Shown here one piece after another: positions 56,141-64,000 of a stretch of DNA of 64,000 nucleotides. Below the pieces are notes generated by a model, which was not told the origin of the DNA, ran no database searches, and saw only the letters and a list, made by a program, of their open reading frames with translations. The stretch's first letter is position 1. Each line of letters starts with the position of its first letter. The stretch comes from UBA2883 sp964017965. Lineage in GTDB: Bacteria; Cyanobacteriota; Vampirovibrionia; Gastranaerophilales; Gastranaerophilaceae. The position numbers were made by a program, and so were the translations under genes. The stretch spans positions 248,001 through 312,000 of the forward strand of contig CAXHNV010000001.1 of the NCBI GenBank assembly GCA_964017965.1, read 5' to 3'.

Positions 56141-56611
56141 ATGAAAATTTTAGGAATCGATCCGGGAATGGCAATTGTCGGATACGGCCTGATAGAATAT
56201 GAGAAAGATTCGATAACGTTAAAGACCTCAGGTTCTATCCAGACAGACAAAAACCTAACGGATTCCGAGAGACTTTTAGAGATTTACAACGATTTGTCTA
56301 CAATAGTTGACAAATATAAACCCGATTTCGCCTCTATAGAAAAACTTTTCTTCTTTAAAAACCAACGAACAATAATCCCCGTCGCAGAAGCCCGTGGAGT
56401 AATTTTGACAGTACTTCAAAAATACAACATTCCGTTTGCGGAATACACACCGATTGAGGTTAAGCAGGTCTTAACAGGTTACGGCAGGGCTGATAAAAAA
56501 GAGGTTGAACAGCGTGTAGGGATTGTTTTAGGTTCAACAAACCTTCCTAAACTGGATGATACAGTTGACGCTATAGCAATCGCAATCTGCCACACAAGAA
56601 ACTTACACTAA
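56141..56611 (+). CDS. ruvC: Holliday junction endonuclease RuvC
   Basis: 156 residues from the ATG at 56141, the standard RuvC start (MKILGIDPGMAIVGYG, Asp7). Other catalytic acids are the Glu in ASIEKLFF and the two Asp in KLDDTVDAIAIAICH. It cuts Holliday junctions symmetrically, with RuvAB. The frame stays open upstream to 55889, but that stretch overlaps lpd on the other strand and is not part of RuvC. No SD. Its stop is immediately followed by the nadK stop on the other strand, with no gap. Confidence 0.95.
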   Translation: MKILGIDPGMAIVGYGLIEYEKDSITLKTSGSIQTDKNLTDSERLLEIYNDLSTIVDKYKPDFASIEKLFFFKNQRTIIPVAEARGVILTVLQKYNIPFAEYTPIEVKQVLTGYGRADKKEVEQRVGIVLGSTNLPKLDDTVDAIAIAICHTRNLH

Positions 56612-57394
56612 CTACTCAGAAACCGCTGAAACACCCCAGTACAGCTTGTTCTTTAAGATTGAATAGAAAAATTCGTCTTTAGGAAACGCAAGTTTTGCAG
56701 AGTTTTCGGATTTACCGATAACAATCTCGTTTAAACCGTTTATTGTTTGCTGACCGTCGGCAGAAACATTAAGTGATTCGCTTTTAACGGTAATCTTCTC
56801 GCTATCGGGGATAACCAGAGGTCTTACGGTCATTGTATGAGCGCAAATCGGAACAATAACAACACAGTTAAGTTCCGGTGACAACACAGGACCACCGGCT
56901 GAAAGCCCGTAAGCTGTAGAGCCCGTAGGGGTCGAAACCACTATACCGTCTGCTATACAGTCATATACATGCCTGTCGTTTATATAAAGACTAAATTTTG
57001 ATGTTCTGTTGCAGGTAGAACCTTTAATAACAAAATCATTAAGCGCCTTAATACCCTTCGCTTCAAGCATTATACGGTTTTGGGTATCGTAATCACCTGA
57101 TTTTAACATCAACGCAAGGTTTTTAATCTCATCCGGCGTAATCAACGACAAAAACCCAAGCCTGCCGAGGTTAACACCCATAACTGCCGTACCAAACTCA
57201 GAGTAAAACCTTGCGGTCTTCAACATAGTACCGTCGCCGCCTATAGCAAATACGAAGTCATACCCCGATTTTAAATCGTCTATATCCAAAATATCGTTTT
57301 CAATACCTTCACAACTGAATCTTTCAGCCATATTAGAGCCTATCTCTTTTGATTTTTCGATATTCGGGTTTGTAACAATCGCAACTTTCATCAT
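56612..57394 (-). CDS. nadK: NAD kinase
   Basis: 260 residues. The NAD-kinase signature GGDGTMLKTARF (52-63) carries the catalytic Asp. NLGRLGFL and STPTGSTAYGLSAGGP, the NAD-binding conserved blocks, follow. It makes NADP from NAD with ATP. Last gene of UPF0173-TPR-nadK, 7 bp after the TPR stop. Two in-frame ATGs (57394, 57391) are both possible. Confidence 0.95.
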   Translation of the reverse strand: MMKVAIVTNPNIEKSKEIGSNMAERFSCEGIENDILDIDDLKSGYDFVFAIGGDGTMLKTARFYSEFGTAVMGVNLGRLGFLSLITPDEIKNLALMLKSGDYDTQNRIMLEAKGIKALNDFVIKGSTCNRTSKFSLYINDRHVYDCIADGIVVSTPTGSTAYGLSAGGPVLSPELNCVVIVPICAHTMTVRPLVIPDSEKITVKSESLNVSADGQQTINGLNEIVIGKSENSAKLAFPKDEFFYSILKNKLYWGVSAVSE

Positions 57395-57401
57395 AAACCT
57401 A

Positions 57402-58241
57402 TTATACTACGTTCTTAAAGTTTATCATCATCCTTTTTGAATACATCATATACTTATGTGCTTCGTGGTTTTGAGGATTAAGTTCGTATGCTTTTTCAAA
57501 CGCTTCACGCGCGCTTTTATAATTTTGAACAGCAAGATATACCATACCGAGATTAAACCACGCCAGTTCGTTATTCGGGTTGATTTTCAAAGACTTTTCA
57601 TAGTCTTCAATAGCGCTGTTACACTCACGCATTTCAAACTTTGTACTTGCACGGTTTGCAAGCGCTTCATAGTTATCGGGTTCAACCTCAACCACCACAT
57701 CAAAATCCATTAACGCTAAACGATATTCTTTCTGGTTATAATAAATCAACCCTCTATTATAGTAAGACTTTGTATCTTTAGGGTTCAGCTCTATCGCTTT
57801 TGAGATATCCGCTATCGCTTTTGCGTATTTTTTTTGTTTCATATAAATCCCTGCACGCGTAACGTAAGCCTGATAACATTTTTCATCGAAAAATATAGCT
57901 TTTGTACAGTTTAAAATCGCAGCCTTATCGTTACCGAGTTTTTCTTCGGTCAACGCTTTATTGAAATAAAACTTAGGGTTATCGGGCATAAACGAGATAG
58001 CTTTTGTAAAATCTTTCAACGCCAAATCGTATTTTTCAGCATAAAACTCAGCTATCGCGCGGTTGTAATAAAGATAAGCCGAGCGTTCAACATCGTTCAG
58101 AGCTTTTGTAAAACATTCTATCGCCTTGTCGTATTCTTTAGTTTCTGTGTATTTCACGCCCATTTCATTATAGTTTGGAATCTCATCTGCAAAACAAACC
58201 AAACCACCCAACAATATTGCGATTATAGCTAACTTTTTCAT
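57402..58241 (-). CDS. Exported TPR-repeat protein
   Basis: 279 residues. Signal peptide MKKLAIIAILLGGLVCFA, with a cysteine near the end that is not a convincing lipobox. About seven 34-residue tetratricopeptide repeats follow (e.g. YNRAIAEFYAEKYDLALKDFTKAI, WFNLGMVYLAVQNYKSAREAFEKA) and fill nearly the whole protein. It should be a periplasmic protein-protein scaffold, with no enzymatic domain. Its ATG shares one base with the UPF0173 stop (TAATG), so it is translationally coupled. Confidence 0.9.
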   Translation of the reverse strand: MKKLAIIAILLGGLVCFADEIPNYNEMGVKYTETKEYDKAIECFTKALNDVERSAYLYYNRAIAEFYAEKYDLALKDFTKAISFMPDNPKFYFNKALTEEKLGNDKAAILNCTKAIFFDEKCYQAYVTRAGIYMKQKKYAKAIADISKAIELNPKDTKSYYNRGLIYYNQKEYRLALMDFDVVVEVEPDNYEALANRASTKFEMRECNSAIEDYEKSLKINPNNELAWFNLGMVYLAVQNYKSAREAFEKAYELNPQNHEAHKYMMYSKRMMINFKNVV

Positions 58242-58903
58242 TATATTTCGATACTTTCTTCAATCTTCATAACCACAGGAGTTTTACCGAGTTTTTCAAT
58301 CCCGAGCTTAAACTCTTCGATATTGGCTTCAACCTGCGGGAAGGTGTTGTAATGCATTGGAATAACGTTTTTAGTATTAAGCCACTCAGAAGCCACGCAA
58401 GCGTGAGCTATATCCATTGTAAAATGACCGCCTACAGGCAACAGCGCATAATCAGGTCTATAAATTTCGCCGATAACCTTCATCTCAGAATTCAGGTTAG
58501 TATCGCCTGCGTGATAGATTCTTTTACCTTCTATCTCAAACACGAACCCGACAGGAGAACCTGTATAAACGCCGTCATCAGATGAACTTGAATGAAACGC
58601 AGGAACAGCAATCACGCGACCCCACGGATAGTTAATCCAACCGCCCAAAGAAATCCCGTTTACGTTCACACCGTAGCGGGAACAGTATTTTGCAAGCTCG
58701 AATACTGCCGTAATAACAGCGCCGGTTTTCATAGCGATTTGCGGAGCCTTACCCAAATGGTCTCCATGCCCGTGGGTAACAAAAATATCCGTTACTCCGC
58801 TGCAATCATAATCCGGAGCTTTTACTAAAAACGGGTCTACAAGAATCTTGTATTCACCTGTTGTAATCTCAAATGCGCTATGTCCTAAATATCTAAGTTT
58901 CAT
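58241..58903 (-). CDS. UPF0173 metal-dependent hydrolase (metallo-beta-lactamase fold)
   Basis: 220 residues from the ATG at 58903 (GGGAGGTG 6-7 nt upstream). Metal motif VTHGHGDHLG, later GDTNLNSEM and a final HYNTFPQ histidine complete the di-metal site. The family hydrolyses unknown substrates, probably a cytosolic ester or phosphodiester. First gene of the UPF0173-TPR-nadK operon, divergent from ribD across only 49 bp. Confidence 0.92.
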   Translation of the reverse strand: MKLRYLGHSAFEITTGEYKILVDPFLVKAPDYDCSGVTDIFVTHGHGDHLGKAPQIAMKTGAVITAVFELAKYCSRYGVNVNGISLGGWINYPWGRVIAVPAFHSSSSDDGVYTGSPVGFVFEIEGKRIYHAGDTNLNSEMKVIGEIYRPDYALLPVGGHFTMDIAHACVASEWLNTKNVIPMHYNTFPQVEANIEEFKLGIEKLGKTPVVMKIEESIEI

Positions 58904-58952
58904 TATATTCACCTCCCTTAAATATTATCATTGTTTGGGTTAAAATACAAAT

Positions 58953-59969
58953 ATGAACGCTTATGAAAAGTTGATGAAAAGATGTATAACCTTAGCCAAA
59001 AAGGGCAGAGGAAAAACCTCACCTAACCCAATGGTTGGCTGTGTTGTACTGGATAAAACCGGCAAGATTATTTCGACGGGATATCATCATAAATACGGTG
59101 AAAACCACGCGGAGCGCGACGCGCTTATGAAGCTTCATAACGGCGAGGAGCGCGAAGGAACTCTTATCGTCAACCTTGAACCGTGTTCACATTACGGCAA
59201 AACCCCGCCCTGCGCTGATTTGATTATTGAGCGCGGGATTAAAAAAGTTGTTATCGGCTGTGTCGATAACAACCCGAAAGTTGCAGGCGGCGGGATTAAA
59301 AAACTTCAAGACGCAGGAATAGAAGTCGTCGTAGGAGTACTTGAAAATGAATGCAGAGAACTCAACGAAATCTTCTTCACTAACGTTGAAAAAAACAGAA
59401 CCTTTGTTGCCCTGAAAACCGCAACAACTATTGACGGCAAAATAGCAACCAAAACAGGCGATTCAAAATGGATAACCTCTGAAAAATCAAGAAATTACGC
59501 AAGAAAGTTAAGAACCTATTACGACGCTATTTTAACAAGCTCATCAACCGTTATCGCCGACAACCCGACTATGAAACACAAAACAAAGGTTATTATAGAT
59601 AGAGAGCTAAAAACCGACCTCAACTCTAACATTTATAAACAAGGTCGAATAATCTTAGCCACAAAAAAACAGCCCCAAAACTTTGAAACCATTGAATACA
59701 GCGATTTACAGACACTATTAGACCGGCTTTACGACTTAGGTATAAAATCCATATTCGTTGAAGCAGGTGGAATACTTTGCGGTGAGTTTCTAAAACAAAA
59801 CCTTGTCGACAAAATTTATCATTTTGTTGCACCAAAAATTGTGAACGACAACAGTGCAAAATCATGCTTCAACGGTGACGATATTTTAAAAATCAGTGAC
59901 AGCAAGGTTTTCAAACTCTCAGAAACAAAAAAACTCGACAACGATTTATTAGTCGTTTACACATTGTAA
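58953..59969 (+). CDS. ribD: Riboflavin biosynthesis deaminase/reductase RibD
   Basis: 338 residues. The N-terminal cytidine-deaminase-like domain has the zinc set H52-A-E54 and C78/C87 (PCSHYGKTPPC). The C-terminal domain (about 150-338) is the DHFR-like reductase with ALKTATTIDGKIAT and FVEAGG. It catalyses deamination and then side-chain reduction of the pyrimidine intermediate in riboflavin synthesis. No other rib genes are near. No SD; TAAAAT (58941-58946) is 6 nt before the ATG, so the mRNA may be leaderless. Confidence 0.95.
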   Translation: MNAYEKLMKRCITLAKKGRGKTSPNPMVGCVVLDKTGKIISTGYHHKYGENHAERDALMKLHNGEEREGTLIVNLEPCSHYGKTPPCADLIIERGIKKVVIGCVDNNPKVAGGGIKKLQDAGIEVVVGVLENECRELNEIFFTNVEKNRTFVALKTATTIDGKIATKTGDSKWITSEKSRNYARKLRTYYDAILTSSSTVIADNPTMKHKTKVIIDRELKTDLNSNIYKQGRIILATKKQPQNFETIEYSDLQTLLDRLYDLGIKSIFVEAGGILCGEFLKQNLVDKIYHFVAPKIVNDNSAKSCFNGDDILKISDSKVFKLSETKKLDNDLLVVYTL

Positions 59970-60111
59970 ACAATTGTAACGATTTACACCTCTCTTGAAA
60001 TCGGTTGGAGTATATACGCTTTATATACATGTAAGATGAAATAATAAATGGTTAACAAAAAAGAAATTCCGTTTAATTAAAGAGAGAAAACCCTTCCTAA
60101 ATCAAAATTTT

Positions 60112-60137
60112 ACTCCTCACAAAGAGGAGTTTTTTTT
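60112..60137 (+). terminator. Terminator between ribD and the convergent hypothetical
   Basis: ACTCCTC / GAGGAGT with loop ACAAA and eight T, overlapping the stop codon of the minus-strand gene. The 140 nt between the ribD stop and this stem contain no ORF or clear promoter. Confidence 0.88.
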
Positions 60138-60780
60138 ATTCAACCTCACGTAAGATAACGAGTACTTCTTGTAATTCATCAAGCAGGTAGTGAAGTTCTT
60201 TGTTGACGTTATCCGGTGCAAAGACAGAACCCGCTGCCTGATACGCTAAATACCTGTTATACTCAGCTCCCTCTCTGCGTAGTTCAGCCATTGCCTTTAC
60301 GTGCATACAAAGCGCCATTAGCTTTACATAAGACTGATAAAAACTCTCCGGCTTACCCTCAAAAGTATCCCTTAGTCCGCCGATAGCGAACTCCAGATTA
60401 GTAGCCTTCGCAACAAAAAGCTGTACGCTGTCTTCGTTCTCAATACTGTCAATCAATACCTCAACAAGCGGTATAATCTTGTTAATATCGTGGATATATG
60501 TAGAAGTCTTGTCTTTTTTCAAGATAATATTCACAAAAGCAGGGTTGTCTCTCGGAACAGGTTTGAGCTTGTCAGGGTCATCAAACCCCTCCTCCGCTTC
60601 AAATACAGGTGTAGCACTCGCCGGTCGTGAAGTCTGGAACTTATCCAGAATATCAGGCAACGAACCCTCATACCCCTTCTGGTTCATAACACTCTCAGAA
60701 GGAATCGCAGGCTCCTTATCTTTCGCAACCGCAGATAACCCTATAAAAATTATTGTTAATACCACCAAAAACTTTTTCAT
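60136..60780 (-). CDS. Exported hypothetical protein
   Basis: 214 residues, not recognised. Signal peptide MKKFLVVLTIIFIGLSAVA, then a Pro-rich linker (about 20-75, PAIPSESVMNQKG..., KLKPVPRDNP) and a helical domain (80-214). The residues DINKIIPLVEVLIDSIENEDSV and YLLDELQEVLVILREVE suggest a four-helix bundle. Probably periplasmic. TATAAT lies 7 nt before the ATG with no SD, another leaderless-type start. Confidence 0.75.
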   Translation of the reverse strand: MKKFLVVLTIIFIGLSAVAKDKEPAIPSESVMNQKGYEGSLPDILDKFQTSRPASATPVFEAEEGFDDPDKLKPVPRDNPAFVNIILKKDKTSTYIHDINKIIPLVEVLIDSIENEDSVQLFVAKATNLEFAIGGLRDTFEGKPESFYQSYVKLMALCMHVKAMAELRREGAEYNRYLAYQAAGSVFAPDNVNKELHYLLDELQEVLVILREVE

Positions 60781-60887
60781 ACTTTATATTATACTTATTT
60801 TTTCGCAGATTTCATTAAATTAACAAACTTAACATTTTTGGTAATGTAAGAAATTTTGTATATAATGAAAGAGAATAGGAGAGTTGC

Positions 60888-61136
60888 ATGCTACCATTAA
60901 TAACAGAAGACCAGTCATCATTAGTTTTTGCAGAAGCGTTTCAAGACGTTCATCAGTGGCGCAAGAACATGATTCACTACATAAAAGAAGAAAACCCTGA
61001 AGTAAACACTTCTATTCTGGAAGCTGCAAAAAGTACTGACCTTGACCCCAAAGCTGTAGCACTGGGTGCATATATGGTTTACCGCATGCTTGAACTCGCA
61101 AGCGAAGAAAATGACTCATTAGAGGCTGATGAGTAA
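60888..61136 (+). CDS. Small acidic hypothetical protein ahead of luxS
   Basis: 82 residues, not recognised. AGGAG lies 7 nt before the ATG, and a TATAAT box precedes it. All helical by eye (DVHQWRKNMIHYIKEENPEVNTSILEAAKSTDLDPKAVALGAYMVYRMLELA) with an acidic tail. Its stop overlaps the luxS start (TAATG), so it is co-translated with luxS. Confidence 0.75.
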   Translation: MLPLITEDQSSLVFAEAFQDVHQWRKNMIHYIKEENPEVNTSILEAAKSTDLDPKAVALGAYMVYRMLELASEENDSLEADE

Positions 61137-61597
61137 TGGAAAAGATAGAAAGCTTTAAAATCAATCACGACACACTCAAAAAAGGGATGTACATCTCAAG
61201 AATTGACGGCGATATCGTAACCTACGATATTCGTATGAAACTTCCTAACAACAACGATTTTTTACCAAACGGCGCAATGCACTCGTTCGAACACCTGTTC
61301 GCAACTTTTGCACGTAACACCGAATTCAAAGACAAAATAGTTTACGTCGGACCTATGGGCTGCCGTACAGGGTTCTACTTCCTTGTCAGAAACTCTTTAT
61401 CTCATACACAGGCACTTAACCTATTCAAAGATTCGCTTGAGTTTATAAAAGAGTTTGAAGGCAAAATTCCGGGCACAAACAAAGAAGAGTGCGGAAACTA
61501 TCTTGAACACGACCTCGAAGGCGCTAAATCAATCGCAGTCGATATGTTTGAAGTCCTGAAAGATTGGAATGAGGACAAGATGTACTATGAAGAATAA
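61136..61597 (+). CDS. luxS: S-ribosylhomocysteine lyase (LuxS)
   Basis: 153 residues, full LuxS length. The metal site is H49-SFE-H53 (HSFEH, Glu52 as base), the catalytic cysteine is C76 in GPMGCRTGFY, and the third ligand is C119 in EECGNY. It splits S-ribosylhomocysteine to homocysteine and DPD, the precursor of autoinducer-2. Coupled upstream to the 82-residue ORF and overlapping mtnN by 11 bp. Confidence 0.96.
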   Translation: MEKIESFKINHDTLKKGMYISRIDGDIVTYDIRMKLPNNNDFLPNGAMHSFEHLFATFARNTEFKDKIVYVGPMGCRTGFYFLVRNSLSHTQALNLFKDSLEFIKEFEGKIPGTNKEECGNYLEHDLEGAKSIAVDMFEVLKDWNEDKMYYEE

Positions 61598-62300
61598 GAT
61601 CTTTGCCATAATAGGCGCTATGGATTGCGAAATAGAAAAACTTCAAGAGATAATGCAAGACATTAAAACAGTCGACCATTTTAACCTGACAATCTTCACA
61701 GGCAAAATATGCAGCCACAACGTAATCCTTGCAAAAAGCGGGGTAGGCAAGGTCAACGCTGCACTTAACACCCAATACATTATCGATAAGTTTGACCCTG
61801 ATTATATAATAAACACCGGTGTTGCCGGCGGAATAGCACCAAATTTACAAGTCGGTGATATCGTGATAGGCGAAACTCTCGTTCAACACGATTTTGATGC
61901 AAGTGCGCTCGGTTACGCTAAAGGCTATATGTGTAATGGGATTGAACCCGATAAACCAACGCTTTTCTATTCCGATAAAGAACTTATAACAAAATTTGAA
62001 TCTGCAATGACAGATTCAAACGATGTAAATGTACACAAAGGGGTTATTGCAACAGGAGATACGTTCGTATCGTCAAGCGAGAAGAAACAAGAGCTTGCAA
62101 ACCTGTTCAATGCAACAGCCGTCGAAATGGAAGCTTGCGCAATAGCTCAAACAGCTAACAAAAACCATGTACCGTGCCTAATCATACGTGCAATCTCTGA
62201 TTTGGCTGACGGTTCTGCACCACTTTCATTATCACAGGTGGAAACGAAAATGGCACAGTTCGCATCAACAACAATAGCAGTACTACTAAGAAATATTTAA
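61587..62300 (+). CDS. mtnN: 5'-methylthioadenosine/S-adenosylhomocysteine nucleosidase
   Basis: 237 residues from the ATG at 61587 (MKNKIFAIIGAMDCEIEKL, the family start). TGVAGGIAP, IATGDTFVSS and VEMEACAIAQ plus ISDLADGSA are the purine and ribose binding blocks; the Asp in ISD is the catalytic acid. It frees adenine from SAH, giving the LuxS substrate, so the luxS-mtnN overlap encodes consecutive steps. Its end overlaps the convergent radical SAM gene by 15 bp. Confidence 0.94.
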   Translation: MKNKIFAIIGAMDCEIEKLQEIMQDIKTVDHFNLTIFTGKICSHNVILAKSGVGKVNAALNTQYIIDKFDPDYIINTGVAGGIAPNLQVGDIVIGETLVQHDFDASALGYAKGYMCNGIEPDKPTLFYSDKELITKFESAMTDSNDVNVHKGVIATGDTFVSSSEKKQELANLFNATAVEMEACAIAQTANKNHVPCLIIRAISDLADGSAPLSLSQVETKMAQFASTTIAVLLRNI

Positions 62301-63125
62301 GTCAATACTAAACATTTTTTCTTTGTTCTTAATACACGTAGCACAATAAGGTGTTTCAAGCCTTACGGTCTTTGAGTAGTTAGTAAAATCGCTGCCGCAT
62401 CTGCCTCTATAATCGTTCGCAAGGAACGGACACGCAAACACGCCGTTAGCCGTAACCGTTCTGCTTGTCATACAATCAAGCTCACCGGAGATTTCTTCCA
62501 TATCAACAGCTGCGTTTTCATCACACCATTTGTTTATCTGTAAAACAAAGTTCTCGATACCTGAATCAAGCAACCTTGATTTGAACTCCTGAATAATAAG
62601 TTCATCAGGCTCGTTATAATAATTAGCAACGCTCACAATATTAGTGAACCCATATTTATCAAGGCATTTGAGCGCGTACATATTTTGTCTGAAAGCACCG
62701 CGAGAGCGTACATCATCGTTTTTCATCTCGTCATAATGCGCAAACGACAGCTTAAACAAAATCTGGTTAGAAGATTCACCCTCTACACGTTTTAAGAACC
62801 TAGCCTTCTTTTCGTTAATCATAGTAGCGTTTGTACAGATACAAACGTTACAATATCTCAAACACAGTCTCAAAATCGTATTCGCATCAGGGTGAGTCAT
62901 AGGCTCAGCACCTGTTAAATATATGCAGTTCAAATCCTCGTTCTTTAGCTGCGCAAGCGTTTCTTTGACAGTATCTAACTTAATAAAGTCCTTAACATTC
63001 TTTGTTAATGGGAACTTGATATAACAATTCTTACAACGTTTATTACAATTCTTTGCAGTTAATTCTATAAAAACATCCCTTAGCTCACTCATTACACTTA
63101 CTTGTGACGTAAAAATACCAGACAT
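62286..63125 (-). CDS. Radical SAM protein with C-terminal cysteine cluster
   Basis: 279 residues. GAAGGAGG directly before the ATG fixes the start. The radical SAM motif is C27, C31 and C34 (CNKRCKNC); LTGAEPMTHPD follows as the GGEP-like SAM-binding strand. The C-terminus has several cysteines (CPFLANDYRGRCG, YCATCIKNKEKM), which resemble a SPASM/Twitch auxiliary cluster. Likely a peptide- or small-molecule-modifying enzyme, but no substrate peptide is seen nearby. Function unknown. Confidence 0.82.
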   Translation of the reverse strand: MSGIFTSQVSVMSELRDVFIELTAKNCNKRCKNCYIKFPLTKNVKDFIKLDTVKETLAQLKNEDLNCIYLTGAEPMTHPDANTILRLCLRYCNVCICTNATMINEKKARFLKRVEGESSNQILFKLSFAHYDEMKNDDVRSRGAFRQNMYALKCLDKYGFTNIVSVANYYNEPDELIIQEFKSRLLDSGIENFVLQINKWCDENAAVDMEEISGELDCMTSRTVTANGVFACPFLANDYRGRCGSDFTNYSKTVRLETPYCATCIKNKEKMFSIDLNIS

Positions 63126-63203
63126 AAATCCTCCTTCTATTATGTCTATTTTTGCATTACAAGAAATAAAATGAATTAGTCAGGTGTTTAGTATTGTGGC
63201 TAA

Positions 63204-63659
63204 CTATTTTCTTCCGAATTGGGCAAGAATATCAGACTTGTCATAACCTAACTCTTTCAAATTCATAGGTTCGATATCAATTTCTTCTTTACCAATCTTT
63301 TTAATTTCTTCACCAACAACTCTATTAATAGTTTCTGTTACTTTTTTCTCATCATCAGGTAAGAAAGTTCTGTCTCTATTTAAAATATCGCATTCTCTAT
63401 TGATACGTTCAGCAGAAAGCGCAACATCAGGGTGTCTTTGTTTTATAATGTGTGACATGTTTCTTAAAGCCTCGGCTGATTGATAAGAATAAAGCTGTTC
63501 GTGGCTGAGGTTCCCAACTTTTTGTAACATATCCATTTGCGCTGGATGAGCAGTTTTTGCATTCTCCAAAAACCTGCCTGTAGCTACAGACAGCACTGTT
63601 TTTGTAGGGATTTTTACCCCGAAATTTGGACTATAAGATTTAACACCACCAACTTGCAT
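63204..63659 (-). CDS. Hypothetical protein with N-terminal SPNFG motif
   Basis: 151 residues from the ATG at 63659 (AAGGAG 6 nt upstream). The start MQVGGVKSYSPNFGVKIPTKTVLSV has the SPxFG motif I associate with lineage-restricted proteins of Gastranaerophilales; no signal peptide. The rest is mixed helical and charged, with no recognised domain. Confidence 0.65.
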   Translation of the reverse strand: MQVGGVKSYSPNFGVKIPTKTVLSVATGRFLENAKTAHPAQMDMLQKVGNLSHEQLYSYQSAEALRNMSHIIKQRHPDVALSAERINRECDILNRDRTFLPDDEKKVTETINRVVGEEIKKIGKEEIDIEPMNLKELGYDKSDILAQFGRK

Positions 63660-63717
63660 ACACACACTCCTTTATTATTAGTTATGATATATTAAAACAC
63701 TAAGAAAAAATTTTTTG

Positions 63718-64000
63718 CTAGAACAAAATACCCGCAATTGTAGCAGACATATAGCATGTCAACGTACCGCAGATGAGCGCTTTTACACCCAGCTGAGCAA
63801 GGTTTGTTCTTTGTTCAGGTGCCATTTCGCCGATACCACCGATTTGAACAGCGATTGAACCAATATTACCGAAACTGCAAAGTGCAAAACTTGCTATCAA
63901 GAACGCTTTACGAGAGATTTCATCGAACGGAATAGATGTCAAATCCATATATGCAACCATTTCGTTAAGCACGATTTTTTCACCCATAAGCCCGCCGACA
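63718..64000 (-). CDS. nupC: Concentrative nucleoside transporter, C-terminal end (cut by window)
   Basis: The frame is open to the window edge, reading VGGLMGEKIVLNEMVAYMDL, then FALCSFGNIGSIAVQIGGIGEMAPEQR and KALICGTLTCYMSATIAGIL, the conserved C-terminal core and last helix of NupC/CNT transporters. These couple uptake of nucleosides to H+ or Na+ across the inner membrane. The apparent start at 63987 is internal. Confidence 0.88.
   Translation of the reverse strand, partial: VGGLMGEKIVLNEMVAYMDLTSIPFDEISRKAFLIASFALCSFGNIGSIAVQIGGIGEMAPEQRTNLAQLGVKALICGTLTCYMSATIAGILF

Noticed and set aside
57395..57406. TATAAT 6 nt before the nadK ATG, as a fifth leaderless case
   Set aside because: It is formed by the TPR gene's stop codons (GTA TAA TAG) inside an operon, has no -35, and can be explained by chance.
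60112..60137. ACTCCTCAC resembling the cyanobacterial Yfr1 RNA core
   Set aside because: Here it is one arm of a simple terminator, not an unpaired core between two hairpins.

Overview
The window looks like chromosome from a low-GC, diderm, fermentative bacterium. Signal-peptide proteins, a TolC-type outer-membrane efflux protein, an OmpH/Skp-type periplasmic chaperone and a C-terminal autotransporter beta-barrel all point to an outer membrane. AdhE points to anaerobic fermentation. The gene mix, the several short lineage-type hypotheticals (one with an N-terminal SPNFG motif) and the Pmp-like giant adhesin suggest a gut Gastranaerophilales (Melainabacteria/Vampirovibrionia). That placement is inference, not proof. 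I see no insertion sequences, integrases, phage genes, CRISPR arrays, tRNAs or rRNAs.

Layout. 1-3.9 kb: the 3' end of a PlsC-like acyltransferase, then a divergent drug-efflux locus (outer-membrane factor on minus; MarR and EmrA on plus) sharing a palindromic operator, then a DUF378 protein. 3.96-6.7 kb (minus): RNase P RNA, DAHP synthase and RadA. 6.8-8.9 kb: three unrecognised proteins. 8.9-11.5 kb: PAS sensor kinase coupled to thioredoxin, then a DnaQ-type exonuclease on plus. 11.5-48.4 kb (minus): one uninterrupted 36.8-kb gene for a ~12,280-residue autotransporter. 48.4-52.1 kb: its AT-rich upstream region, a predicted small structured RNA, an OmpH/Skp-like chaperone and AdhE. 52.2-53.1 kb: a small-protein/XRE-regulator locus with a structured 3' RNA. 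53.1-60.8 kb: housekeeping operons (lpd-lipA-metallopeptidase; ruvC; UPF0173-TPR-nadK; ribD). 60.9-64 kb: a small protein-luxS-mtnN operon, a radical SAM protein, a hypothetical and the C-terminal end of a NupC nucleoside transporter.

The outstanding object is the giant autotransporter. It has a signal peptide, about 13 diverged tandem passenger units of roughly 2.0-2.4 kb each, a block of about 45 GGAIYN-type Pmp motifs, a pre-barrel module resembling part of each upstream unit, and a terminal beta-barrel. It appears to have grown by amplifying most of an ordinary autotransporter passenger. The adjacent Skp-like chaperone is a natural partner for moving it across the periplasm. Two near-identical promoter-like direct repeats and a separate predicted sRNA lie upstream.

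A second candidate for something undescribed is the 52.2-53.1 kb locus. It has two divergent 49-residue ORFs, one an amphipathic Lys/Ile/Leu helix like known membrane-active small peptides, a 14-bp palindrome between them, an XRE regulator that looks leaderless, and a C-rich structured RNA ending in a terminator.

Well-supported functional links elsewhere are SAH recycling and AI-2 synthesis (mtnN with luxS), lipoate-dependent oxidation (lpd with lipA), and aromatic amino-acid entry (DAHP synthase).
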